Source: Njordibacter sp905182035
GTDB lineage: Bacteria; Pseudomonadota; Gammaproteobacteria; Pseudomonadales; Balneatricaceae
Direction: 5' to 3'
NCBI RefSeq assembly: GCF_047730075.1
Contig: NZ_CP159831.1
Coordinates: forward strand, 2,232,001 to 2,296,000
DNA length: 64,000 nt
Shown one piece after another: positions 9,519 through 18,518 of the stretch. Positions within the stretch are counted from its first letter, which is position 1. The number at the start of each line of letters is the position of its first letter. Below the pieces are notes generated by a model that was not told the origin of the DNA, made no database searches, and saw only the letters and a list, made by a program, of their open reading frames with translations. Made by a program: the position numbers and the translations under genes.

Positions 9519-9959
9519 ATGGCACAGATTCTGCTACTTAATGGCCCCAACCTTAACCTCCTTGGTAAAAGAGAACCTGGCATTTACGGCACTCTAACCT
9601 TGGCGCAAATAGAGTCTCAATGCCATTCTCAATGCCAGCAAGCTGGTGTATCTTTAGACTGCACACAAAGTAACGCCGAGCACGAACTCGTAGAAGCGGT
9701 ACATCAAGCACCTGAACAGGGCGTGCAATTTATCATTATTAACCCCGCTGCTTATACACATACTAGTGTAGCACTTCGTGATGCAATGCTTGGAGTGAAC
9801 ATCCCTTTTATTGAAGTACATTTAAGCAATGTGCATCAGCGCGAAACTTTTCGCCATCATTCTTATTTATCTGACATTGCCGAGGGCGTAATCTGCGGCC
9901 TAGGTGCTGACGGCTACCATTTTGCTATAGACGCCGCCATTGGCCGTTTGAGCAGTTAA
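9519..9959 (+). CDS. aroQ: Type II 3-dehydroquinate dehydratase
   Basis: Third step of the shikimate pathway. 146 aa, usual for the dodecameric type II enzyme. It starts MAQILLLNGPNLNLLGKREPGIYG, with the catalytic Tyr in the flexible loop. The NPAAYTHTSVALRDA region and the VHLSNVHQRETFRHHSY region give the catalytic histidine and substrate contacts. It precedes accB-accC, the standard gammaproteobacterial order. Confidence 0.97.
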   Translation: MAQILLLNGPNLNLLGKREPGIYGTLTLAQIESQCHSQCQQAGVSLDCTQSNAEHELVEAVHQAPEQGVQFIIINPAAYTHTSVALRDAMLGVNIPFIEVHLSNVHQRETFRHHSYLSDIAEGVICGLGADGYHFAIDAAIGRLSS

Positions 9960-9989
9960 TTATCATTGCAAAATTTATAGAGAGATCCC

Positions 9990-10451
9990 ATGGATATTCG
10001 TAAAGTTAAAAAACTCATCGAGTTGCTAGAAGAGTCTGACATTAACGAAATTGAAATCAAAGAAGGTGAAGAGTCCGTACGTATTAGCCGCGCCTCGTCG
10101 GCGATGATGATGGCTGCCGCTGCGCCAGTCATGCAAGCCGCTCCAGTGATGCAAGCTGCTCCAGTTGCGGCAGTTGCGGCGCCGGTTGCTGCTGCACCAA
10201 GCACACCAGAAATCAGCGGGCACGCTGTGGCATCGCCTATGGTTGGCACCTTTTATCGCTGCCCATCACCAGGTGCACCAGCATTTTCTGAAGTAGGCCA
10301 AACAGTTAAAGAAGGTGACGTCATTTGTATCATCGAAGCTATGAAAATGATGAACCAAATTGAAGCTGACAAGTCCGGTACCATTACCGCTATCTTGGTT
10401 GAAGACGGCGAAGCTGTTGAATTTGATCAACCTCTGGTCACCATCGCCTAA
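9990..10451 (+). CDS. accB: Biotin carboxyl carrier protein of acetyl-CoA carboxylase
   Basis: Carries biotin between the carboxylase and carboxyltransferase subunits in malonyl-CoA formation. 153 aa: an N-terminal helical segment, an Ala/Pro/Met-rich linker (about residues 38-72), then the biotinyl domain with the EAMKM motif, where Lys119 should be biotinylated. It is followed 14 bp later by accC in an operon. Confidence 0.97.
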   Translation: MDIRKVKKLIELLEESDINEIEIKEGEESVRISRASSAMMMAAAAPVMQAAPVMQAAPVAAVAAPVAAAPSTPEISGHAVASPMVGTFYRCPSPGAPAFSEVGQTVKEGDVICIIEAMKMMNQIEADKSGTITAILVEDGEAVEFDQPLVTIA

Positions 10452-10465
10452 GGCCGGAGCACCCT

Positions 10466-11806
10466 ATGTTAGAAAAAGTTGTTATTGCTAACCGTGGAGA
10501 AATTGCCCTACGTATTTTACGAGCCTGTAAAGAATTAGGCATTAAGACCGTAGCGGTACACTCCACAGCAGACAAAGACTTAATGCACGTGCGTTTAGCT
10601 GATGAAGCAGTATGTATCGGCCCAAACTCGTCTACCGAAAGCTATTTAAACATTCCACGTATTTTATCTGCTGCAGAAGTCACAGATGCCACGGGTATCC
10701 ACCCAGGCTATGGTTTCTTAGCAGAAAATGCAGACTTTGCAGAAATGGTAGAAAGTAGTGGTTTTACCTTTATTGGACCAACTGCAGCCACCATTCGCAT
10801 AATGGGTGATAAAGTTGCCGCTATCAAAGCCATGCAGCAATCAGGCGTGCCCACAGTACCAGGCTCTGACGGCCCCCTAGACGATGACGCAGAGCGTACC
10901 ATGCGCATTGCCAAGCAAATTGGCTACCCTGTGATTATTAAAGCATCGGCGGGCGGTGGCGGCCGCGGCATGCGTGTTGTGCACAGTGAAGCAGCCCTTA
11001 TCAATTCCATTTTCGTAACCAAAGCAGAAGCCAAAGGCGCTTTTGGTAACGACGTCGTGTATATGGAAAAGTTCCTAGAGAACCCACGCCATGTAGAAGT
11101 ACAAATTCTGGCCGATGGCCAAGGTGGCGTAATCCACCTGTATGATCGTGATTGTTCTATGCAGCGTCGCCATCAAAAAGTGGTTGAAGAAGCTCCTGCG
11201 CCACACATGGACGCAACAGCCCGAGCCCAAGTACTTAAGAGCTGTACTGATGCCTGTCTTGAAATTGGTTACCGTGGTGCGGGCACGTTTGAATTCTTGT
11301 ATGAAGACGGTGGTTTCTACTTCATAGAAATGAACACCCGTGTTCAGGTGGAGCATCCTGTGACAGAAATGATCACTGGTGTAGACATCATCAAAGAACA
11401 GTTGCGCATTGCTAGCGGTTTTCCACTGTCAGTGAAGCAAGAAGATGTGGTTATTGAAGGTCATGCCTTCGAATGTCGCATCAACGCAGAAGATGCTAAG
11501 ACCTTTATGCCAAGCCCGGGTAAAGTGACTCAGTTTCACGCCCCAGGTGGTTTAGGTGTGCGGGTAGATTCACACATCTACAGTGGTTACACCGTGCCGC
11601 CCTTCTACGATTCAATGATTGCTAAAGTTATCACCCATGCACCTACACGAAAAGAAGCGTTAAAACGCATGGAAGTGGCTTTGGATGAAATGATTATCGA
11701 TGGCATTAAAACCAATATCCCTCTACAAAAAGAAATTGTGCGAGATGCTCTTTTTGCTGAAGGAGGCGTCAATATCCACTACCTAGAGAAGAAGTTAGGC
11801 CTCTAA
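10466..11806 (+). CDS. accC: Biotin carboxylase subunit of acetyl-CoA carboxylase
   Basis: ATP-grasp enzyme that carboxylates the biotin on AccB. 446 aa, usual length. It shows the glycine-rich ATP loop KASAGGGGRGMRVV, MEKFLENPRHVEVQ, and the active-site region EMNTRVQVEHPVTEMITG. It is the second gene of accBC, and an AAAGG-poor but purine-rich leader precedes its ATG. A strong hairpin with T-run follows. Confidence 0.98.
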   Translation: MLEKVVIANRGEIALRILRACKELGIKTVAVHSTADKDLMHVRLADEAVCIGPNSSTESYLNIPRILSAAEVTDATGIHPGYGFLAENADFAEMVESSGFTFIGPTAATIRIMGDKVAAIKAMQQSGVPTVPGSDGPLDDDAERTMRIAKQIGYPVIIKASAGGGGRGMRVVHSEAALINSIFVTKAEAKGAFGNDVVYMEKFLENPRHVEVQILADGQGGVIHLYDRDCSMQRRHQKVVEEAPAPHMDATARAQVLKSCTDACLEIGYRGAGTFEFLYEDGGFYFIEMNTRVQVEHPVTEMITGVDIIKEQLRIASGFPLSVKQEDVVIEGHAFECRINAEDAKTFMPSPGKVTQFHAPGGLGVRVDSHIYSGYTVPPFYDSMIAKVITHAPTRKEALKRMEVALDEMIIDGIKTNIPLQKEIVRDALFAEGGVNIHYLEKKLGL

Positions 11807-11896
11807 GCCTTGCTTCTGTGTCTATCCCAAGCCAAGATCTAACTAAGGTCGCTGATGTGACCATTGCAAGCGTCATAAGCACCCATAGGTCAAGGC

Positions 11897-11955
11897 AAAA
11901 GAGGGCGAAAGCGAGGAGTTTACATTAAGTAAATGACAAGCTTGAGCCCTTTTTT
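11897..11955 (+). terminator. Long nested hairpin with T-run between accC and prmA
   Basis: AAAAGAGGGC (11897-11906) pairs with GCCCTTTTTT (11946-11955), allowing one G-T pair. Inside lies a second stem, GTTTAC/GTAAAT. The T-run makes an intrinsic terminator for accBC plausible. The nested structure could also be one member of a dispersed palindromic repeat family. Confidence 0.65.
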
Positions 11956-11997
11956 AACGCCAAAATATTAAGTGCAATAGCTTAGAGATATCAAAAA

Positions 11998-12891
11998 ATG
12001 CCTTGGGTTCAAATTACCTTATCTTCTACTCCTGAAAACTCTGAATTTTTAGAGGACATGCTACTGCTATGCGGTGCCGGCGCTGTTAGCATGCTGGATG
12101 GAGCGGACCAACCCGTATTTGAGCCAATTAAAGGCACTACACCTTTGTGGCAAGATACTCGCGTGATGGGTTTATTTGAAGCCGACACAGACGGTGATGT
12201 ACTGCTAGATTACTTAGGCAACGGTTGGCAAGAAGCTTTTCCAAATACTACATTTCCAAGCCACAAACTGGAGATTCTAGAAGACAAAGATTGGGAAAGA
12301 GAATGGATGGATCGTTTTGAACCCATTCAATTTGGCCAACGCCTTTGGGTTTGCCCAAGCTGGAAACCTGTACCAGACCCGACGGCCGCCAACCTTATGC
12401 TGGATCCAGGCCTAGCCTTTGGCACTGGCAGCCACCCCACCACAGCATTATGCCTGCAGTGGATTGCCCAGCAAGACTGGCAAGACAAAACCGTTATTGA
12501 TTACGGTTGTGGCTCCGGCATTTTAGCTATTAGCGCAATACTTATGGGAGCGGAACACGTGGTTGGCGTAGACAACGATACCCAAGCGTTAACGGCCACC
12601 ATAGACAACGCCCAGCGCAACGGTATTGGAGCTGAAAAAATTCCCGTTTTTTTGCCTGAAAAAGCCCCTAACAAGGCCGTAGATGTGGTACTTGCCAACA
12701 TTCTAGCTGGCCCACTAATCGAGATGGCCGCTCGTCTGGCTGAACTCACCAAGCCAGCCGGTTTAATTGCTTTGTCTGGTATTCTTGAACACCAGGCTAA
12801 TGCCGTTATAGAAGCTTACGAGCCATGGTTTGATATGCACACTGTCGTCACTAAAGACGAGTGGGTACGTATTGACGGACAAAAGCGCTAA
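11998..12891 (+). CDS. prmA: Ribosomal protein L11 methyltransferase PrmA
   Basis: Trimethylates lysines and the N-terminus of ribosomal protein L11. 297 aa: an N-terminal L11-recognition domain, then a Rossmann SAM domain with VIDYGCGSGILAISA (motif I), the acidic GVDNDTQAL, and the catalytic-loop LANILAGPL. The LAFGTGSHPTT segment is diagnostic of PrmA. It follows accC, as in many gammaproteobacteria. Confidence 0.97.
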   Translation: MPWVQITLSSTPENSEFLEDMLLLCGAGAVSMLDGADQPVFEPIKGTTPLWQDTRVMGLFEADTDGDVLLDYLGNGWQEAFPNTTFPSHKLEILEDKDWEREWMDRFEPIQFGQRLWVCPSWKPVPDPTAANLMLDPGLAFGTGSHPTTALCLQWIAQQDWQDKTVIDYGCGSGILAISAILMGAEHVVGVDNDTQALTATIDNAQRNGIGAEKIPVFLPEKAPNKAVDVVLANILAGPLIEMAARLAELTKPAGLIALSGILEHQANAVIEAYEPWFDMHTVVTKDEWVRIDGQKR

Positions 12892-12897
12892 TACACC

Positions 12898-13653
12898 ATG
12901 GATTTTAGTACTGCGCAGCTTGTTGCTATTAGTGCCATTTTTGTTTGGTCTGGTTTCGTGCGTGCAGGCCTTGGTTTTGGTGGTGCAGCCCTAGGCTTAC
13001 CGCTCATGTTATTGGTAGCAGACCAACCCTTGTTCTTTTTACCTATTGTTGCCACCCACCTTCTCATTTTTTCTGGCATCACCACCGGTTTACGCTTCAA
13101 ACACGTAGATGGTAAGTTCCTGAGGGAATCCTTAACTTGGATGATCATCCCCAAACTCATAGGTGTCATTGGTTTATTGAGTTTGCCGACCGAATGGATG
13201 GTGATCTTTATCTATGCCATCACCGGTTTTTACGCCGTTACTTGGATTATTAAATGGGAGATTAACAGTCAATCCCCATGGGTAGACCGTTTACTTTATA
13301 TCTTAGGTGGCTATTTTAGCGGCACTTCACTCATTGGCGCACCCCTTATTGTTGCCGTAGCCGTGCGAAAAATGGCCATCTCCGCCTATCGCGATACCCT
13401 ATTTGTATTGTGGTTCATCCTCGTCGTGATCAAGCTTTTGGCCTTTGCCATCGCGGGGGTGGATCTACAATGGCAGTGGTCACTCGCCTTACTTATACCT
13501 ACCGCCTGCGGTCACATGTTAGGCCTTAAGTTCCATCGGCAAATGCTTAAGCGTGATCCCCAAGTAGTACGCCAATGGCTTGGTATATGTTTGTTAGGCA
13601 TCATTAGTATTGCTCTGTGGCAATATCTTGCATTACCAGCACACCAACACTAG
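12898..13653 (+). CDS. TauE/SafE-family membrane permease
   Basis: 251 aa with about seven or eight hydrophobic segments. The N-terminal GFVRAGLGFGGAALGLPLML and the GGYFSGTSLIGAPLIV half are the two repeated glycine-rich signatures of the TauE/SafE (DUF81) family, often linked to export of sulfite or small organosulfur acids. The start lies 6 bp after the prmA stop, so it may be expressed with prmA. The substrate cannot be told from the sequence. Confidence 0.82.
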   Translation: MDFSTAQLVAISAIFVWSGFVRAGLGFGGAALGLPLMLLVADQPLFFLPIVATHLLIFSGITTGLRFKHVDGKFLRESLTWMIIPKLIGVIGLLSLPTEWMVIFIYAITGFYAVTWIIKWEINSQSPWVDRLLYILGGYFSGTSLIGAPLIVAVAVRKMAISAYRDTLFVLWFILVVIKLLAFAIAGVDLQWQWSLALLIPTACGHMLGLKFHRQMLKRDPQVVRQWLGICLLGIISIALWQYLALPAHQH

Positions 13654-13709
13654 ATATTTACTATTACTGTGATTTTGGTAATATTTTTAACTGTTATTAC
13701 GCTTATTAA

Positions 13710-13738
13710 TTGAACATTTTTTGTACAACTCGTACAAT
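13710..13738 (+). promoter_or_regulatory. Sigma70-type promoter for dusB-fis
   Basis: TTGAAC (13710-13715), a 17-bp spacer and TACAAT (13733-13738) lie 59 bp before dusB. In enterobacteria the dusB-fis operon is growth-rate controlled from a single promoter in this place. No operator can be identified by eye. Confidence 0.6.
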
Positions 13739-13797
13739 AGCTAGATTGAGTTTAAAGACTCATTTCTGGCAAATTTTAGGCATTTTTTTAACTTGTA

Positions 13798-14793
13798 ATG
13801 AATTACTCTAGCGTTATTCACGGCTTTGCCATTGGTCCCCATCAGCTTGAAAACGGCTTGATTTTGGCACCCATGGCAGGCATTACTGACCGCCCATTTC
13901 GGCATTTATGCCGTCAACTGGGTGCGGGGTTAGTGGTTGCCGAAATGCTCACTTCCGACACCTCCTTGTGGCATACACAAAAGTCTCAACGACGCCTACC
14001 CCATGCTGATGACAGCACCCCTATTAGCGTGCAAATTGCCGGTAATGATCCGGCTCAAATGGCTCACGCTGCCCAAGCTAATGTGATGCTAGGGGCTCAA
14101 ATTATAGATATTAATATGGGCTGCCCTGCGAAAAAGGTACTCAAAAAAGCCGCAGGTTCAGCCTTGCTCCGGGAACCAGAATTAGTTAAAGACATACTAA
14201 AGGCTGTGGTTTCCGCCGTAGACGTACCCGTAACATTAAAGATTCGTACGGGTTGGAGCACTGACCAACGTAATGGTTTGGATATTGCCAATATTGCCCA
14301 AGACGCAGGCATCCAAGCCCTTGCTGTGCATGGCCGAACCCGTGCTTGTGGATTTAAAGGGGACGTAGAATACGACACTATAGCAGCCATTAAACAGGCC
14401 CTAGATATCCCTGTGATCGCTAACGGTGACATCAACACCGTAGAAGATGCTGCCAATGTCCTCTCTCATACTGGTGCCGATGGCCTTATGATAGGTAGAG
14501 GAGCACAAGGCAACCCTTGGTTATTCCAACAAGTGCACTATTACCTTAAGCATGGTATACCGCTGAAAAAACCCAGCAACAACCTAGTTTGGCATGTATT
14601 ACAGCAACACCTGTATGGTTTGTATGGCCTGTATGGGGAAGTCATGGGTCCACGTATTGCCCGCAAACATGTGGGCTGGTACCTGAAACAAGAACCTGCC
14701 CAGCGCAAAGCATTTAATCAATTACAAAACCAACTGCAGCAACTGGACTTTTTAAACCACTACTTTGCCAGCGCCGAAGAGCAGGCGGCTTAA
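13798..14793 (+). CDS. dusB: tRNA-dihydrouridine synthase DusB
   Basis: FMN enzyme reducing a specific uridine of tRNA to dihydrouridine. 331 aa. It shows APMAGITDRPFR at the start, the catalytic cysteine in IDINMGCPAKKVLKKAAGSALL, LAVHGRTR, and VIANGDI for FMN phosphate binding. It is the first gene of the conserved dusB-fis operon. The C-terminal region is slightly altered by a tandem YGLYGLYG. Confidence 0.96.
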   Translation: MNYSSVIHGFAIGPHQLENGLILAPMAGITDRPFRHLCRQLGAGLVVAEMLTSDTSLWHTQKSQRRLPHADDSTPISVQIAGNDPAQMAHAAQANVMLGAQIIDINMGCPAKKVLKKAAGSALLREPELVKDILKAVVSAVDVPVTLKIRTGWSTDQRNGLDIANIAQDAGIQALAVHGRTRACGFKGDVEYDTIAAIKQALDIPVIANGDINTVEDAANVLSHTGADGLMIGRGAQGNPWLFQQVHYYLKHGIPLKKPSNNLVWHVLQQHLYGLYGLYGEVMGPRIARKHVGWYLKQEPAQRKAFNQLQNQLQQLDFLNHYFASAEEQAA

Positions 14794-14797
14794 TACT

Positions 14798-15124
14798 ATG
14801 AGCTATAACATCAAAAACACCATGAACAGCATGCACCAAGCCACCGACATCAACCAAACTGTTGCCCAAGATCACCAAGCTGACCAGCGGCAAGTACCTC
14901 AGTCTTTACGTCAAAGTGTTGAACAATCTTTAACTCAGTATTTTAACGAACTCGACGGTCAGCAAACTAGCGCACTGTATAATTTATTCATGCAACAGGT
15001 AGAAGCACCACTGTTTGAGTGCGTCATGCAGCACACACAGGATAACCAGTCTAAGGCGGCCGCGATACTTGGCCTTAACCGAGGCACGTTGCGCAAAAAA
15101 TTAAAGCAGTACGATTTACTTTAG
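14798..15124 (+). CDS. fis: Nucleoid-associated regulator Fis
   Basis: DNA-bending protein that activates rRNA and other growth-phase promoters. The C-terminal helix-turn-helix (NQSKAAAILGLNRGTLRKKLKQYDLL) is nearly the canonical Fis sequence. I start at ATG 14798, 4 bp after the dusB stop, giving 108 aa. ATG 14822 gives a length closer to E. coli Fis and is an alternative. The glutamine-rich leader between them is unlike enteric Fis. Confidence 0.93.
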   Translation: MSYNIKNTMNSMHQATDINQTVAQDHQADQRQVPQSLRQSVEQSLTQYFNELDGQQTSALYNLFMQQVEAPLFECVMQHTQDNQSKAAAILGLNRGTLRKKLKQYDLL

Positions 15125-15159
15125 ACAGCCCTAAACTCCACAGTTAAAAGGATAGAATT

Positions 15160-16719
15160 ATGTCACACGCCATTCGCCGCGCCCTAATCAGCGTTTCAGA
15201 CAAACAGGGCATTGTAGAATTCGCCCAACAGCTGAGCCAATCTGGGGTGGAAATCCTCTCCACTGGAGGCACCTTTAAACTATTAAATGATGCGGGCATC
15301 GCTGCTGTTGAAGTGTCTGATTACACCGGTTTTCCAGAAATGATGGACGGCCGAGTGAAAACATTACACCCAAAAATCCACGGTGGCATCTTAGGGCGCC
15401 GCGGCCAAGACGATGCGGTGATGGCGCAACATGGCATCGAAGAGATTGACCTAGTGGTAGTGAATCTATATCCCTTTAAGACTACTATCGAACGTGATGA
15501 CTGCACCTTAGACATGGCCATCGAAAACATCGACATTGGTGGCCCTACCATGGTGCGCTCGGCCGCGAAGAACAACAAACACGTCGCAATCGTGGTTAAC
15601 TCTGGTGACTACACCGGCATCCTTGAAGAACTCACAGCCACAGGTGGTCTAAGCCAAACCACACGCACAGATCTCGCCTGTAAAGCCTTCGAACACACAG
15701 CTATGTATGACGGCGCTATAGCTAATTATTTAGGTGCTCAGCTAGATCCGAGCTCCAAATTCCCACGTACATTTAACACTCAGTTGAAAAAAGTTCAGGA
15801 CATGCGTTATGGTGAAAACCCACATCAAAGTGCCGCCTTCTATATTGAACATGAACCAAAAGAAGCCAGTGTAGCGACGGCTCACCAGGTACAAGGTAAA
15901 GCGCTTTCTTTTAACAACATCGCCGATACAGATGCCGCCATAGAATGTGTAAAAGCCTTCCAAGACCCTGCTTGTGTCATCGTTAAACATGCCAACCCCT
16001 GTGGTGTGGCCATGGGTAAAAACATCACCGAAGCCTATGAAAAAGCCTACAGCACCGATTCCACATCTGCCTTTGGGGGCATTATAGCCTTTAACCGTGA
16101 GCTGGATGCAGGCACAGCTCAACGCATTATCGACCAGCAATTTGTAGAAGTGGTTATTGCCCCAAGCGTCAGCGTTTCTGCAGAAGCAACCTTAGCCCGC
16201 AAACCCAATGTTCGGGTACTAAGCTGTGGCGACTTACCTCATTTACGGGTGGCAGAGCTAGACTACAAGCGCGTCACTGGTGGCTTATTAGTGCAAGACC
16301 GTGACTTAGGCCAAATACTTGAAGCCGACCTAAAAATCGTTAGTGAGCGTATGCCCACTGAAGCAGAAATGCACGACCTACAATTTGCTTGGAAAGTAGC
16401 AAAATATGTAAAATCTAATGCCATTGTGTATTGCAAAGACGGCATGACTATTGGTGTTGGTGCAGGGCAAATGAGCCGAATTTACAGTGCTAAAATTGCT
16501 GGTGTCAAAGCAAGTGATGAAGGCTTAGAAGTAAAAGGTTCAGTAATGGCATCCGATGCCTTTTTCCCCTTCCGAGATGGCATCGATGCTGCTGCAGAAG
16601 CGGGCATTAGCGCCATTATTCAACCCGGTGGTTCTATGCGGGATGATGAAATCATTGCCGCAGCCAATGAACACAACATAAGCATGATATTTACCGGTAT
16701 GCGCCACTTCCGTCATTAA
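15160..16719 (+). CDS. purH: Bifunctional AICAR transformylase / IMP cyclohydrolase
   Basis: Last two steps of de novo IMP synthesis. 519 aa: an N-terminal MGS-like cyclohydrolase domain (ALISVSDKQGIVEFAQQL, STGGTFKLLNDAGI, DGRVKTLHPKIHGGIL), and a C-terminal transformylase domain with VKHANPCGVA and QPGGSMRDDEII. AAAGGA lies 7 bp before the ATG. It is the first of a purH-purD pair downstream of fis, an order shared with Pseudomonas. Confidence 0.98.
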   Translation: MSHAIRRALISVSDKQGIVEFAQQLSQSGVEILSTGGTFKLLNDAGIAAVEVSDYTGFPEMMDGRVKTLHPKIHGGILGRRGQDDAVMAQHGIEEIDLVVVNLYPFKTTIERDDCTLDMAIENIDIGGPTMVRSAAKNNKHVAIVVNSGDYTGILEELTATGGLSQTTRTDLACKAFEHTAMYDGAIANYLGAQLDPSSKFPRTFNTQLKKVQDMRYGENPHQSAAFYIEHEPKEASVATAHQVQGKALSFNNIADTDAAIECVKAFQDPACVIVKHANPCGVAMGKNITEAYEKAYSTDSTSAFGGIIAFNRELDAGTAQRIIDQQFVEVVIAPSVSVSAEATLARKPNVRVLSCGDLPHLRVAELDYKRVTGGLLVQDRDLGQILEADLKIVSERMPTEAEMHDLQFAWKVAKYVKSNAIVYCKDGMTIGVGAGQMSRIYSAKIAGVKASDEGLEVKGSVMASDAFFPFRDGIDAAAEAGISAIIQPGGSMRDDEIIAAANEHNISMIFTGMRHFRH

Positions 16720-16822
16720 CATCACCGATAGACTCAGCATAATTCGCCGTTGCGAGGAGCGCAGCCGTGCAGGGCATTGGTAATGACAAAATAAAGTAGC
16801 AACTTACGCAACAGGAAAGAAC

Positions 16823-18112
16823 ATGAATGTATTAATTATCGGTGGTGGTGGTCGCGAGCATGCACTCGCATGGCAAGCCTCTAAAAACCGTGGTGTGCAC
16901 AAAATATTCGTAGCACCAGGCAATGCTGGCACCGCTTTAGAAAACAAAACCGAAAATGTGGACATTAATGTGATGGACATTGAAGGTCTATTGGATTTTG
17001 CCAAGAGCAATAATGTAGACCTAACAATTGTAGGGCCAGAAGCGCCACTAGTTGCAGGTGTAGTGGATCTATTCCGCGATGCAGACATGGACATTTTTGG
17101 GCCAACCCAAGGCGCCGCGCAGCTTGAAGGGTCTAAAGCCTTTGCTAAAGACTTCCTCAAGCGTCATGACATTCCTACAGCGGCATACGAAACCTTTACA
17201 GAGATTGCGCCCGCTGTTGAATACATCGAGACTCAAGGTGCTCCCATTGTTGTTAAAGCAGACGGTTTAGCTGCAGGCAAAGGCGTCATTTTAGCCGACA
17301 CGATAGAGCAAGCCTGCGCAGCGGTTAAAGACATGCTTGCAGGCAACGCTTTTGGTGACGCAGGCAACCGCGTAGTCATTGAAGAATTTTTAGTAGGCGA
17401 AGAAGCTAGCTTTATTGTAATGGCCGATGGAAAAAACGTACTGCCCCTGGCTTCTAGCCAAGACCACAAAGCACGGGACGATGGAGATCAAGGCCCTAAC
17501 ACTGGCGGCATGGGCGCCTACTCACCTGCTCCCGTGGTAGACGCAGCGCTACACCAGCGCATTATGGATGAAGTTATTATGCCAACCGTTAACGGCATGG
17601 CTGCCGATGGTTATGTGTATACGGGTTTCCTGTACGCAGGCATCATGGTCGCCACCGACGGCACACCTAAGGTGTTGGAATTTAACTGCCGTTTTGGTGA
17701 CCCAGAAACTCAACCCATTATGATGCGTCTTAAGAACAGCATTGTGGAACTTTGTATTGCAGGCACCATGGGTGTACTCGATCAAACCATGGCCTACTGG
17801 GATAACCGCCCTGCCGTAGGCGTGGTTCTGGCCGCCCAAGGTTACCCAGACAATTACCCTAAAGGTCATGTCATTAGCTTGCCAGAGGAAGTGAGCAATG
17901 CCAGTAAAATATTTCATGCTGGCACTGCTCTCAATGAAGATGGCATGGTGATGACTAACGGTGGTCGGGTACTGTGTGCTGTGGCCCTTGGTGATACAGT
18001 GGGCGAAGCCCAACATAAAGCCTATGAACTTGCCGATAAGGTTAGCTGGGAAGGCAAATTTTGCCGTCGTGATATTGCCTATAGAGCCATCGCTCGTGAG
18101 CAACTTCATTAA
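16823..18112 (+). CDS. purD: Phosphoribosylamine-glycine ligase
   Basis: ATP-grasp ligase making glycinamide ribonucleotide in purine synthesis. 429 aa, usual. It shows the N-terminal LIIGGGGREHALAW, KADGLAAGKGV for ATP binding, and SQDHKARDDGDQGPNTGGMGAYSPAP, the family signature. GGAAAG lies 4 bp before the ATG. The 103-bp purH-purD spacer shows no recognisable PurR box. Confidence 0.98.
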   Translation: MNVLIIGGGGREHALAWQASKNRGVHKIFVAPGNAGTALENKTENVDINVMDIEGLLDFAKSNNVDLTIVGPEAPLVAGVVDLFRDADMDIFGPTQGAAQLEGSKAFAKDFLKRHDIPTAAYETFTEIAPAVEYIETQGAPIVVKADGLAAGKGVILADTIEQACAAVKDMLAGNAFGDAGNRVVIEEFLVGEEASFIVMADGKNVLPLASSQDHKARDDGDQGPNTGGMGAYSPAPVVDAALHQRIMDEVIMPTVNGMAADGYVYTGFLYAGIMVATDGTPKVLEFNCRFGDPETQPIMMRLKNSIVELCIAGTMGVLDQTMAYWDNRPAVGVVLAAQGYPDNYPKGHVISLPEEVSNASKIFHAGTALNEDGMVMTNGGRVLCAVALGDTVGEAQHKAYELADKVSWEGKFCRRDIAYRAIAREQLH

Positions 18113-18135
18113 TTAGCCAACACCGAGTGACTACT

Positions 18136-18468
18136 ATGAGCACCATTTTTGACAAAATTATCAGTCGAGAAATCCCAGCTGATATCGTTTATGAAGATGA
18201 ACAAGTTTTGGCTTTTAAGGACATCTCACCTAAAGCCCCAGTGCATTATTTGATTATTCCTAAACAGCCCATCGCCACACTTAATGATGCCAACCCAGAG
18301 CATCAAGCACTGCTAGGCCATATGATGCTTACAGCGGCTAAGCTAGCTAAACAAGCAGGTGTCGCAGAAGATGGATACCGTGTGCAGATGAACTGCAACC
18401 CGGACGGTGGCCAAGTGGTATACCACATACATTTGCATATGATGGGTGGCAAGGCGCTTAGTGCCTAG
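18136..18468 (+). CDS. hinT: HIT-family purine nucleoside phosphoramidase (HinT-like)
   Basis: 110 aa, starting MSTIFDKIISREIPADIVYEDE, the family-typical N-terminus. The histidine triad HIHLH spans residues 97-101, with His99 as nucleophile, followed by GGK. HinT hydrolyses adenosine phosphoramidates and aminoacyl-AMP. I prefer ATG 18136 to the upstream GTG 18127 because family members start there and a GAGTG lies upstream. Confidence 0.92.
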   Translation: MSTIFDKIISREIPADIVYEDEQVLAFKDISPKAPVHYLIIPKQPIATLNDANPEHQALLGHMMLTAAKLAKQAGVAEDGYRVQMNCNPDGGQVVYHIHLHMMGGKALSA

Positions 18469-18518
18469 GTAAGTTAGCGATTGGTAGGATTGCACAGACA
18501 GCGGCAGGCCCAAAATCA

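Noticed and set aside
16720..16822. PurR operator in the purH-purD spacer
   Set aside because: No sequence close to the PurR consensus could be found.
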